A stretch of DNA of 64,000 nucleotides from JAFAMS01 sp049520515 (lineage in GTDB: Bacteria; Vulcanimicrobiota; Vulcanimicrobiia; Vulcanimicrobiales; Vulcanimicrobiaceae), in the NCBI GenBank assembly GCA_049520515.1, contig JBEKPS010000011.1:1-64000 (forward strand). Direction: 5' to 3'. Below are positions 1 to 7,973 of this stretch, one piece after another. Each line of letters starts with the position of its first letter. Within the stretch, counting starts at the first letter, position 1. The notes below the pieces were generated by a model. That model made no database searches, was not told where the DNA came from, and worked only from the letters and a program-made list of their open reading frames with translations. The position numbers were made by a program, and so were the translations under genes.

Positions 1-293
1 GTTTGCACGGACACTCATATCGTCTCGAAGTCGCGGTCGACGGACCGATTCAAAGCGACGGGCCGAGTCAGGGAATGGTGATCGACTTCGATGAGATCGA
101 CAAGATCGTGCAGAGCGCGGTCATCGCGCAGCTCGATCACACGTCGCTCAACGATCGCATGCCGAATCCGACCAGCGAGCACATCATTTTCTGGATTTGG
201 CAGCAGCTCGACACGGCGCTTGATGGTCTGGCCGAGCTTGTCTTGTGGGAAACCGCGACAGCCTGCGCCGTGTTGCGACGCGGTGATATCTAA
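1..293 (+). CDS. queD: 6-carboxy-5,6,7,8-tetrahydropterin synthase (QueD), 5' truncated by window edge
   Basis: Converts 7,8-dihydroneopterin triphosphate to 6-carboxytetrahydropterin, the first committed step of preQ0/queuosine synthesis in the cytoplasm. The visible 97 codons open with the HGHSY zinc-binding motif of the 6-pyruvoyl-tetrahydropterin synthase family and continue through VIDFDEI and LDHTSLND, where the family has its third zinc histidine and catalytic Asp/His. The family is about 120 residues, so roughly 25 N-terminal residues, including the first zinc histidine and the catalytic Cys, lie before the window. The reading frame is open to the left edge; the TTG at position 3 is internal, not a start. 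The stop TAA shares its last base with the queE ATG (TAATG), so the two are translationally coupled. Confidence 0.9.
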   Translation, partial: LHGHSYRLEVAVDGPIQSDGPSQGMVIDFDEIDKIVQSAVIAQLDHTSLNDRMPNPTSEHIIFWIWQQLDTALDGLAELVLWETATACAVLRRGDI

Positions 294-874
294 TGCTGCA
301 AATGGTCGAGATCTTCTACAGCCTGCAAGGCGAAGGCAGCCATGCCGGAACGCCCGCCGTTTTCGTGCGCCTCGCGGGCTGCAACCTGGCGTGCGATTTC
401 TGCGACACTGACTATGCGCTCAAGTTTCTGGCTTCGATCGACGACGTCGTCGCACGCGTGCGCGAGATCGGTGGCGATTGTCCGATGGTCGTGATCACCG
501 GCGGCGAACCGTTTGCGCAGAGCGAGACGCTCGCGCTAATCGCAGCGCTACGCGCCGACGGCCGGCGCGTTCACGTCGAGTCGAACGGCACGATCTCGGT
601 TGATGCCGAGCTTCCGTCCGACGTCTGGCTGACGGTTTCCCCGAAAGAGCGGCTCGATTCGGGGATGGCGCGGCGCGCGAACGAAGCGAAATTGATCGTC
701 AATCGTCGCGTTCCGCGCGAATGGACGCAGCGTTTTGACGCTCATACGCCGATCTTTCTCCAGCCCGAAGGCAACAAGCCCGAAAATGTCGCGCTCGCCG
801 TCGAAGCTGCGAAAGCGGAGCCGAATCTCTTTCGGCTCTCACTGCAGACGCACAAGTTTATCGGCATTCGTTGA
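293..874 (+). CDS. queE: 7-carboxy-7-deazaguanine synthase (QueE), radical SAM
   Basis: Radical SAM enzyme that rearranges 6-carboxytetrahydropterin to 7-carboxy-7-deazaguanine, the step after QueD. The protein has 193 residues. It shows the N-terminal signature EIFYSLQGEG, the iron-sulfur cluster motif C30-x3-C34-x2-C37 in AGCNLACDFCDTDY, and the SAM-binding GGEP at about 70-73 (VVITGGEPF). This is a compact QueE, slightly shorter than the common 210-240 residues. The start ATG at 293 overlaps the queD stop; a second ATG at 302 (MVEIFYS) is an equally plausible start. The stop overlaps the TTG of mqnB. No queC or queF is seen nearby, so the rest of the pathway must be elsewhere. Confidence 0.92.
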   Translation: MLQMVEIFYSLQGEGSHAGTPAVFVRLAGCNLACDFCDTDYALKFLASIDDVVARVREIGGDCPMVVITGGEPFAQSETLALIAALRADGRRVHVESNGTISVDAELPSDVWLTVSPKERLDSGMARRANEAKLIVNRRVPREWTQRFDAHTPIFLQPEGNKPENVALAVEAAKAEPNLFRLSLQTHKFIGIR

Positions 875-1482
875 TTCTCGTCGTGTGTGCCGTTGCGCAA
901 GAATTGCGGCACTGGAAACCTCGCGAACAGGTCGAGATGCTCGTCACCGGTATCGGGCCCGTTGAAGCCGCGACCGCGACGTCACGCGCGCTCGCAGGAT
1001 CGGCGCCCAGCATCGTCATCAACGCTGGGATCGGCGGTGGGTTTCGTGGCCGCGCCGCGGTCGGCGATGCGTTCGCGATCGAAACCGATCATCTCGCCGA
1101 GCTAGGACTCGAAGACGGTAGTCCGCTTCCACCCTTACCCGGCGGCGTACGGCTCGTCGAGAAAACGGACAGTGACGAAGAGCTCGTCGGGATCTGTGCA
1201 AATGTCGGCGCTCGCATCGGAAGTGCGATCACGGTCTCAACGATTACGACCAGCGATACCCGCGCGGAAGCTCTTGCGGATCGTTTCGAAGCCGAGATTG
1301 AAGCGATGGAAGGTTTTGCCGTGTTGCGGTCGGCAGCGGTGGCTGGAATACCCGCCCTTGAACTGCGCGGCGTCTCGAATCTGGTTGGCGCTCGCGAGCG
1401 CTCCGGCTGGGATTTCGACGCCGGCGCGCGTGCCGTCGCAACGCTGCTCGATCGCTTCCTGGATACATTTGTAGAAAAATGA
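871..1482 (+). CDS. mqnB: futalosine hydrolase (MqnB)
   Basis: Cleaves futalosine to dehypoxanthine futalosine and hypoxanthine in the futalosine route to menaquinone. The 203-residue protein has the nucleoside phosphorylase fold of MTA/SAH nucleosidases: a Gly-rich AGIGGGF loop at 52-58, the ribose-binding AMEGFA segment with M146-E147, and GVSN at 167-170. I separate it from MTA/SAH nucleosidase by its direct coupling to mqnD. It starts at TTG 871, overlapping the queE stop by four bases (TTGA), and no better start is visible. Its stop overlaps the mqnD ATG (ATGA). Reaction and pathway are known for the family; assignment to this step is inferred from motif plus context. Confidence 0.85.
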   Translation: MILVVCAVAQELRHWKPREQVEMLVTGIGPVEAATATSRALAGSAPSIVINAGIGGGFRGRAAVGDAFAIETDHLAELGLEDGSPLPPLPGGVRLVEKTDSDEELVGICANVGARIGSAITVSTITTSDTRAEALADRFEAEIEAMEGFAVLRSAAVAGIPALELRGVSNLVGARERSGWDFDAGARAVATLLDRFLDTFVEK

Positions 1483-2324
1483 GTTATTCACTCGCATACA
1501 CGCCCTGCCCGAACGACACGTACATCTTCGCCGCGCTTACGAACGGGTTGCTGAAAGATGCACCCAAGGTCGAGGCGGTTCTCGACGACGTCGAAGGTCT
1601 GAACGCAGCCGCGCGGCGCGGAGCGTACGCGTTGACGAAAGTCAGCTACGGCGCGATCCCGTATCTGCTGGACCGCTATCGCATCTTACGTTCAGGCGGC
1701 GCACTTGGACGCGGTTGCGGCCCGCTTTTGATCGCGAAACCGCGCGCGGACGGCACCGTGCCGAAACTCGAGGAGCTTTCGCCCGATGCGGTGATTGCGA
1801 TTCCGGGCGTGCTGACAACCGCATTTCTGCTCGTCCGTCTCGCGCTGGGGCGAACGCCGCAAATCGCGGAGATGCGGTTCGACAAGATTGTCGACGCCGT
1901 CGCAAAAGGCGAGGTTGACGCCGGACTCATCATCCACGAGTCGCGCTTCACGTATCAAGTGCGCGGCCTGCGCTCCATCGTTGACCTCGGCGAATGGTGG
2001 GAAGGCCAGACGCGCACGCCGATACCACTCGGGGCAATTCTCGCCCGGCGCGATCTCGGTGACTCAGAAGCTCTTGAAGTCGACGAGTTGGTGCGCCGCA
2101 GTTTGCAATTCGCGCGGAAACGCGAGGACGCAATCATCGACTACGTCCGCGCGCACGCAACAGAGATGTCCGACGACGTCATGCGCAAGCATATCGGCCT
2201 CTACGTCAACGATTTCAGCGACGATGTCGGCGACGAAGGCCGTGCGGCCGTCGACAAGCTCTTTACGCGCGCATCATCGGCGGGCTTGATTCCGGCGAAT
2301 GTGAAACCCGAATTCGTCGGATGA
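1479..2324 (+). CDS. mqnD: 1,4-dihydroxy-6-naphthoate synthase (MqnD)
   Basis: Converts cyclic dehypoxanthine futalosine to 1,4-dihydroxy-6-naphthoate, a late step of futalosine-type menaquinone synthesis. The protein has 281 residues with a periplasmic-binding-protein-like fold. It opens with the family signature TPCPNDTYIF at 8-17. It also has SYGAIPYLL, GRGCGPLL around 78-85 and GLIIHESRFTYQ with H153, the expected catalytic His. ATGA overlaps at both ends join it to mqnB and namZ. The remaining menaquinone genes (mqnA, mqnC, mqnE, prenyltransferase) are not in the window. Confidence 0.95.
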   Translation: MSYSLAYTPCPNDTYIFAALTNGLLKDAPKVEAVLDDVEGLNAAARRGAYALTKVSYGAIPYLLDRYRILRSGGALGRGCGPLLIAKPRADGTVPKLEELSPDAVIAIPGVLTTAFLLVRLALGRTPQIAEMRFDKIVDAVAKGEVDAGLIIHESRFTYQVRGLRSIVDLGEWWEGQTRTPIPLGAILARRDLGDSEALEVDELVRRSLQFARKREDAIIDYVRAHATEMSDDVMRKHIGLYVNDFSDDVGDEGRAAVDKLFTRASSAGLIPANVKPEFVG

Positions 2325-3541
2325 ACCGGCGCGGTTTTCTCGCGTCGTCGTCGGCGCTTGCGCTCGCTCCAGGCGCGGCCGCTGCACAATCGCGCGCGGC
2401 GGTGATGCTCGGCGATGACGTCCTCCTCACCGATGTCTGGCGCGAAATCGGCAATCGCTGCGTCGGAATCGTTACCAATCAAACCGGAGTCACTTCGCAG
2501 CACGGATCGATCGTCGACGCGTTACGGCGCAAGTCGCAGGTTTGCGTCAAAGCGCTGTTTGCGCCCGAACACGGATTGCGCGGCGACCGGCCGGCCGGCG
2601 CGTACGTCCCGTCGTACACCGATCCGGTTTCAGGTTTGCCGGTCTACAGCTTGTACGGTGCGACGCGTCATCCGAGCGCGGCGATGCTTTCCGGCATCGA
2701 TCTCTTGCTCTTCGATATTCAAGATGTCGGCGCGCGCGCATATACGTTCATCTCGACGATGGCGTACGTTATGCAGGCGGCCGCCGAGCACGGAAAAGAG
2801 ATCTGGATTCTGGACCGGCCGAACCCCATCGGCGGAACGGTCGTCGAAGGGCCCGTCCTCGAACCCGAGTACAAGTCGTTCATCGGGTTGTATCCGATTG
2901 CGATGCGCCACGGCATGACGGTTGGGGAGCTGGCGCAGATGTACAACGAAGCGTTCGGCATTCACGCGAAACTGCGCGTCATTCCGATGCGCGGATGGCA
3001 GCGTTCGATGCTCTGGGATGCGACAAGGCTTCCCTGGATTCAAAGTTCGCCGAACATCCCGAGCTGGCAAACGACGCTGCTCTATCCGTGCACCGGTCTC
3101 GTCGCGTCGGCCGGCCTCAACAACGCGACCGGATCGCCGAGGCCCTTTCAATACGCGGGCGCGTACGGACTCGATGCACAACGCTTTGCCGATGCAATGA
3201 ATGCGCTCCACTTACCAGGCGTCAGTTTTCAGGGCGTCGTCTGGGTGCCGGCGTCAGGATTTTGGGCCGGCAAGCAGCTCACCGGAGCGGCTCTCGGAGT
3301 CAACAATCCGCCGGCGTTTCTCGCCGTGCGCACGGCAGTCGAACTGCTCGTCACTGCGCGTCAGATTGCGCCGCATGTCATCTCGATCGAAAGCCGGACG
3401 AGCATCGATCGCGATTGGGGAACCGATACGCTTCGTGAAGGTCTGCTCGCCGGCAAATCTGCAGACGCGATCATCGCGGAATGGCAACCGCGACTCGCCG
3501 AGTTCAATACGCTGCGCGCGAAGTACTTACTGTATCAGTAG
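2321..3541 (+). CDS. namZ: exo-beta-N-acetylmuramidase NamZ (DUF1343), Tat-exported
   Basis: Predicted exo-lytic N-acetylmuramidase that releases MurNAc from peptidoglycan fragments outside the cytoplasm. The 406-residue protein begins with a twin-arginine signal (NRRGFLAS, then a hydrophobic Ala/Leu stretch ending AAAAQ at about residue 23). DUF1343 landmarks are VGIVTNQTGV near 48-57, the catalytic-loop FAPEHGLRG with E83-H84, DIQDVGARAYTFISTM, LDRPNPIGG, and a C-terminal SADAIIAEW segment. Length matches the family (about 400). It overlaps the mqnD stop by four bases, so a cell-wall recycling enzyme is co-transcribed with cofactor genes. Its 3' end overlaps the convergent PilZ gene by 7 bases. 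Confidence 0.88.
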   Translation: MNRRGFLASSSALALAPGAAAAQSRAAVMLGDDVLLTDVWREIGNRCVGIVTNQTGVTSQHGSIVDALRRKSQVCVKALFAPEHGLRGDRPAGAYVPSYTDPVSGLPVYSLYGATRHPSAAMLSGIDLLLFDIQDVGARAYTFISTMAYVMQAAAEHGKEIWILDRPNPIGGTVVEGPVLEPEYKSFIGLYPIAMRHGMTVGELAQMYNEAFGIHAKLRVIPMRGWQRSMLWDATRLPWIQSSPNIPSWQTTLLYPCTGLVASAGLNNATGSPRPFQYAGAYGLDAQRFADAMNALHLPGVSFQGVVWVPASGFWAGKQLTGAALGVNNPPAFLAVRTAVELLVTARQIAPHVISIESRTSIDRDWGTDTLREGLLAGKSADAIIAEWQPRLAEFNTLRAKYLLYQ

Positions 3542-4095
3542 ATAACGCGCTTGTCGCGTTCGGTTTTGATGCGCAGCTGGTTGAGCTGAAAGTAGTGCGC
3601 GAAGCGCTGGATTTCGTCCATCGTGCCTTCACTAATGTCGACGAACTGCATGCCGTGCAAGAACAACGCGCGCGGAAGATTGAAGAACGTAATCTTCGAT
3701 TTCGCACGCACGTGCATTTCGCTGAACTTGCGCGGCGGCTTCTTGACGCGCTTCTTGCGCGGACCGAACGGCGTATCTTCGGATATCTCTTTCCACTCGG
3801 GGAAGTTCTCGAGAAAATCGCTCGGCAGCGTGAAGTGCAACAACAGCTCTTGCTCGCGAATCAGATCCTCGTCGAGAAGAACGCGCAAGCCGCCGGCAGA
3901 GAGGTCGTTTGCCACCGCGCGGCGCTCGCCCGGACGACCAACCACCTCGTAATAAATTGGAAACTCAACTTCCGCGCGAAACGCGGTTCGTTTGTTGTTC
4001 GCGCCGCCGCCCGCTGCTGCTCCGCCACGCGCTCCCGTCGTGCTATCAGCCGAGCCGCCGGCCGGACGCTTCCTTTCGCCGCCAAACTTGAACAT
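3535..4095 (-). CDS. PilZ domain protein
   Basis: Likely cyclic-di-GMP-responsive or PilZ-fold protein of 186 residues. The first 45 residues are a low-complexity Gly/Ala/Lys-rich linker. A PilZ-type core follows: RTAFRAEVEFPIYYEV, then VANDLSAGGLRVLL, matching the D/N-x-S-x-x-G pattern of the domain. The C-terminal part holds a basic stretch (GPRKKRVKKPPRKF) and ALFLHGMQFVDISEGTMDEIQRF, which resembles the second half of a PilZ barrel. The classical RxxxR loop is not clear, so c-di-GMP binding is uncertain. I use ATG 4095 as start (MFKFGGERK); the frame stays open to a TTG at 4176, but that would overlap the divergent glcD start at 4147. Confidence 0.7.
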   Translation of the reverse strand: MFKFGGERKRPAGGSADSTTGARGGAAAGGGANNKRTAFRAEVEFPIYYEVVGRPGERRAVANDLSAGGLRVLLDEDLIREQELLLHFTLPSDFLENFPEWKEISEDTPFGPRKKRVKKPPRKFSEMHVRAKSKITFFNLPRALFLHGMQFVDISEGTMDEIQRFAHYFQLNQLRIKTERDKRVIY

Positions 4096-4146
4096 CGCAC
4101 TTGTCGCTTTCCAGGACTCTGTTCGCACCCCTTGTAAGGGGGCCGC

Positions 4147-5541
4147 GTGAGCGTGCTCGGCGAGCGGTTGATTCAAGCGTTGGGGGCCGAGTCCGTCTAC
4201 ACCGAACCGGAAGATTTAGCCGTGTATGCGTTCGACGCATACAGCGAGGACCGGCTACCCAGCGCTGCAGTCGTACCTAAAGATGTGCGTGAGGTCACGC
4301 AAGTCGTCCGCATCGCAGCGGAATGCGGCGAGCCGATCGTCGCGCGCGGCGCCGGAACCGGTCTGTGTGGTGGCGCCGTTCCGACCCACGGCGGCATCGT
4401 CGTTTCGTTTGCGCGCATGAATCGTATTCTCGAAATCGATACGCGCAATCGACGCGCGAAAGTCGAACCCGGTCTTATCAATCTCGATCTGTCGCGTGCA
4501 ACCGCAAGCGACGGTCTCTTTTATGCACCGGACCCGGCGAGTCAGAAAGTGTCGTCGCTCGGCGGCAATATTGCGACGAACGCCGGCGGACCACATTGTC
4601 TCTCGTACGGCACGACGACAAATCATGTAATCGGCCTTGAATACGTCGATCATCGCGGCGAAGTCGTGACGGTCCATCAGGACGATCCGGGTTACGATCT
4701 CGCCGGCGTTCTGGTGGGGAGTGAAGGGACGCTCGGTATCGTGACGTCGATTGACCTGCGCCTGATGCGTTTGCCTGAAGCGGTGCGTGTCTGCGTCGCG
4801 ACATTCGGTGACGTCGAAAGCGCGAGCGAGGCCGTCTCGCAAGTGATCGGTGCCGGCATCGTCCCGATCGCACTCGAGATCATGGACAAAGTCATCACCG
4901 GTGCGGTCGAAGCTGCGTTTAAGGCCGGTTACCCGAAAGACGCTGGGGCGGTGCTGCTCCTCGAAATTGCGGGTCTCGCCGACGACATGGATGCGAGTGA
5001 AGCCGCGATCGCCAAGTTCGCGCGCGCCTGCGGCGCGCTCTCCTGGCACACGGCGCGCAGCCAAGCCGAGCGCGATCTGTTGTGGGCCGCACGCAAGGGC
5101 GCGGCCGGTGCGATTGGGCGTCTCGCGCCGAATTATTACATTCAAGATTGCGTCGTTCCGCGTACGAAGCTGCCCGCGATGATGCACCGCGTCGACGAAA
5201 TCGTGCGCGATCATCAGATCCAAGTCGGCAACGTCTTTCATGCCGGTGACGGCAACTTACATCCGCTGCTACTCTTCGATCGCAGCCGTCCGCGCGATAT
5301 TCAAGCCGTCGTCGAAGCCGGAAGCGAGATTCTGCGGACCTGCATCGACTATGGTGGCACGGTCTCCGGCGAGCACGGCATCGGCTACGAGAAGCGCGAA
5401 TCACTGGCATTGCTTTTCTCGCCCGACGATCTGGCAACGATGCGTCGAGTGCGCGATGTGTTCGATCCGGCTCAACGATTCAATCCCGACAAGATTTTCC
5501 CGAGCAGCGCGTCGTGTGTCGAAGTTCGTGCCGCGAGCTAA
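4147..5541 (+). CDS. glcD: glycolate/lactate oxidase subunit GlcD (FAD-linked oxidase)
   Basis: FAD-dependent 2-hydroxyacid (glycolate or D-lactate) dehydrogenase subunit, 464 residues, start GTG 4147. The N-terminal FAD_binding_4 domain shows ARGAGTGLCGGAVP at about 66-79 and LVGSEGTLGIVT around 195-206. The C-terminal FAD-oxidase_C domain has NVFHAGDGNLHPLL, the conserved substrate/metal site of the vanillyl-alcohol oxidase-type C domain, and GTVSGEHGIGYEKR near the end. The next gene overlaps it and encodes GlcE. The iron-sulfur subunit GlcF is not present, so the complex is either completed from elsewhere or works as two subunits. Confidence 0.9.
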   Translation: MSVLGERLIQALGAESVYTEPEDLAVYAFDAYSEDRLPSAAVVPKDVREVTQVVRIAAECGEPIVARGAGTGLCGGAVPTHGGIVVSFARMNRILEIDTRNRRAKVEPGLINLDLSRATASDGLFYAPDPASQKVSSLGGNIATNAGGPHCLSYGTTTNHVIGLEYVDHRGEVVTVHQDDPGYDLAGVLVGSEGTLGIVTSIDLRLMRLPEAVRVCVATFGDVESASEAVSQVIGAGIVPIALEIMDKVITGAVEAAFKAGYPKDAGAVLLLEIAGLADDMDASEAAIAKFARACGALSWHTARSQAERDLLWAARKGAAGAIGRLAPNYYIQDCVVPRTKLPAMMHRVDEIVRDHQIQVGNVFHAGDGNLHPLLLFDRSRPRDIQAVVEAGSEILRTCIDYGGTVSGEHGIGYEKRESLALLFSPDDLATMRRVRDVFDPAQRFNPDKIFPSSASCVEVRAAS

Positions 5542-6802
5542 GCCGCGCACAAGCGTCTATGATATCGACGGGCGTGCCCCCGGTCGCGTGCTTGAACCGG
5601 GCGACGACCAAGCCGTAGCCGACATGCTTCGGGCTGCGGACGCAGCCGGCGACGCCGTTGTGCCAGTCGGCGGCGGAACGTTGCTCGGCGTCGGCAATCC
5701 ACCGCGTCATTATGAGATCGCGCTTTCGACTTTGCGACTCGCTGCCGTGCATGTGTACGACCACCGCGATCTTACGATCGGCGTTGGTGCCGGACTTACG
5801 GTTGGACAATTAGCGTCGGTGCTCGGAAAGCATCGTCAGTTCGTACCGCTCGACGTTCCGCGCGCGGCGAATGCAACGATCGGCGGGACGCTCGCTGCCG
5901 GGTGGCTCGGACCACGGCGCGCAACCTATGGACGGCCCCGCGATCTCCTGATCGGTACGACGACGGCGCTCGCCGATGGAACGCTCGCTCATGCGGGTGG
6001 CATGGTCGTGAAGAACGTCAGCGGTTACGATCTCTCACGATTGTACGTATCGTCGCTCGGAACGCTCGGCGTCATTACGCGCGCAAATCTCAAGACGTTG
6101 CCGATGCCGGCCGCATTCCGGTTGACGATCGCACGACTTCCCGAAGGAACGCGCACGCGCGCCGCGACCAACGTGCAAGGTCTCGACGTCGAGCCGACGG
6201 CCGCGCTCTTGATCGACGGCTTTCGCGAGGTCTTGCCGTTCGAGCTCGGCGCGGAAGGCGCGATCTTGCTCGCTTTCGAGGGTTCGGCAGTGGCGATCGA
6301 GCGTGCGACGCGCAGCGTGCGTTCGGCGCTCGGGTCGGCCGGCGTTCCGGAGACGCGCATCATCGACACCGGAGCACATGAAACGTTTGCCCGAACGCTC
6401 GATGCATATATTGCAAGCGTTGCGGGACGCTCGATTACTTTGCGCGCTCTGGGCTTGCCGGACGGCGCGCTTAAACGCGAAGCTGCTGCGCGCGAAGGCA
6501 TAGCGCCGACGGCCGCGCTGCTCGATACGATCGTCGACTTGCGCTCTGGCGACGTGATCGCGCGTGTATTCGTCGACGGAAAGCTCGATCAACTCGCCGT
6601 GCGCGGGACGCTCTCCGACGCAGTCGCCGCGCTTCGCGCGCGTTTGCCCGAAGCGACGGTCTTAGCTCGTGGTCTGCCGCTCGAAGGCGAGATCGATGCG
6701 TGGGGGACGCTGCCGCCCGCGATCGGCGTGATGCGTGATCTTAAGGCGCGCTTTGACCCACGCGCAACCTTGGCGCCGGGACGGTTTCTCGGCGGAATTT
6801 AA
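5516..6802 (+). CDS. glcE: glycolate oxidase subunit GlcE (FAD-binding)
   Basis: Second FAD-binding subunit of a glycolate oxidase-type complex, about 428 residues. After a short N-terminus (SVYDIDGRAPGRVLEP) it carries the FAD_binding_4 motifs VPVGGGTLLGVGNPP, LTIGVGAGLTVGQL, TIGGTLAAGWLGPRR and GGMVVKNVSGYDLSRLYVGS-like sequence (here YVSSLGTLGVITRANLK). GTG 5516 or GTG 5528 are the sensible starts; both lie inside the glcD 3' end, which implies coupled translation. The same frame is open further left to 5240 but that part reads as a glcD shadow. The 3' end overlaps the convergent MFS gene by 62 bases, which is long even for this genome. Confidence 0.82.
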   Translation: MSKFVPRAKPRTSVYDIDGRAPGRVLEPGDDQAVADMLRAADAAGDAVVPVGGGTLLGVGNPPRHYEIALSTLRLAAVHVYDHRDLTIGVGAGLTVGQLASVLGKHRQFVPLDVPRAANATIGGTLAAGWLGPRRATYGRPRDLLIGTTTALADGTLAHAGGMVVKNVSGYDLSRLYVSSLGTLGVITRANLKTLPMPAAFRLTIARLPEGTRTRAATNVQGLDVEPTAALLIDGFREVLPFELGAEGAILLAFEGSAVAIERATRSVRSALGSAGVPETRIIDTGAHETFARTLDAYIASVAGRSITLRALGLPDGALKREAAAREGIAPTAALLDTIVDLRSGDVIARVFVDGKLDQLAVRGTLSDAVAALRARLPEATVLARGLPLEGEIDAWGTLPPAIGVMRDLKARFDPRATLAPGRFLGGI

Positions 6803-7973
6803 CCAGCGCAAACGCGACCGCTGAAACGAGCGGCACAAAGCTCACGAGCGAGAGTGCGGCAGCGGGTCCCTCACGCGCGACAAGCACGCCGACTCCCGTT
6901 ACGAGCGCGGATCCGATTCCGAACGCGACGCCGTTCATGAGGCCGAGCGCCATGCCAAGATTCTGCGGCAACATCGCTTGCACGAGCGCAACACCCGGGC
7001 CGGTGTTCGCGGAAAGCAAGATGCTGCCGGCGACCAGGAGCCCGAGTCCCAGCGAGCCGCCGAGGACGAAGAATCCGAGCAAGCACGGCACGGCGGCGAC
7101 GAGCGTTGCGATCGAGACGAACAATGCGCCGAAACGATCGGCGAGCGTTCCGCCCGCGTACGTGCCGAGCACGCCGACGAGCAAGAACAGCGTGACGATC
7201 TGACCGGCCTCGACGAGCGAGTGTCCGCGTGCGACCAACAGGTTAGGCAAGAAGATCATAAACGATGAGTTCACGAGATTGCGCAGCGCAGTGCTGACGA
7301 CGAGCATCGAGATGCCGAACCGGTCAGCTTTCGGGACTTCGAGTACCGGGGCCGATTCGTGCCGGCGCTCGGCGCGTGGCCCAACTTTGCTCATCGCCCA
7401 GAACAGTGCAGCGACGGCGAAGACGCCGGGAATCGCAAGCCACGCCGTTCCACCGCGCCAATGCGCGAGCGCGAGCGCCGCAACAGCCGGGCCAATTGAA
7501 TATCCGATTTGTCCGCCTATTACGAAGATCGACATCCCCGTCGATTTGTGCGAACCACTCAGCATCGAGGAATAGCGTCCGGCTTCCGGATGCATCAGCG
7601 CCGAACCGAATCCGCCGAGGATAACGAGCGCGATCAGCATCGCCGGTGTCGTTGCGAGACCTGCAAGCGATACACCGATCGTGGTAACGCCGACTGCGGC
7701 CGGCAAGAACCACCACCGGCCGAAACGGTCCGAGTAGGCACCGAAGATCGGCTGCACGATTGAGCTCGTGAAGTACCAAATGAAGCCGACGATGCCCTGA
7801 AATATCGGCGAGAGACCGTTGTGGCTCGCGACGTAGTAGACGATCAGCGGGACAAATCCTGAGTAAAAATCGCTGGTCCCGTGACTGGCCGCGACCACGA
7901 AGAGGCCACGATGGTCCCAATCCCGCTTCTTCACGGGGCCGCTTTCGCTGACCGGCGAACCGAAGTCCCCCAT
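6741..7973 (-). CDS. MFS transporter, fosmidomycin-resistance (Fsr) type
   Basis: Inner-membrane major facilitator with about 12 hydrophobic segments and 410 residues. The first helix region ASHGTSDFYSGFVPLIVYYV and the helix-4 region GGFGSALMHPEAGRYSSML match the Fsr subgroup, where a helix-1 SHxxxD motif and an FHPE/MHPE motif are typical. GAYSDRFGRWWFLPA is the usual MFS loop 2-3 signature and GTLADRFGALFV its counterpart after helix 8. Fsr-type proteins export fosmidomycin or small organic compounds; the substrate here is not predictable. ATG 7973 overlaps the divergent pepP ATG within one CATG; GTG 7934 is a credible alternative that would leave 37 bases between the two genes. Confidence 0.82.
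   Translation of the reverse strand: MGDFGSPVSESGPVKKRDWDHRGLFVVAASHGTSDFYSGFVPLIVYYVASHNGLSPIFQGIVGFIWYFTSSIVQPIFGAYSDRFGRWWFLPAAVGVTTIGVSLAGLATTPAMLIALVILGGFGSALMHPEAGRYSSMLSGSHKSTGMSIFVIGGQIGYSIGPAVAALALAHWRGGTAWLAIPGVFAVAALFWAMSKVGPRAERRHESAPVLEVPKADRFGISMLVVSTALRNLVNSSFMIFLPNLLVARGHSLVEAGQIVTLFLLVGVLGTYAGGTLADRFGALFVSIATLVAAVPCLLGFFVLGGSLGLGLLVAGSILLSANTGPGVALVQAMLPQNLGMALGLMNGVAFGIGSALVTGVGVLVAREGPAAALSLVSFVPLVSAVAFALVKFRRETVPAPRLRVGQSAP

Noticed and set aside
5240..5515. Upstream extension of glcE to 5240
   Set aside because: This part is a second-frame reading of glcD and bears no resemblance to the GlcE N-terminus.
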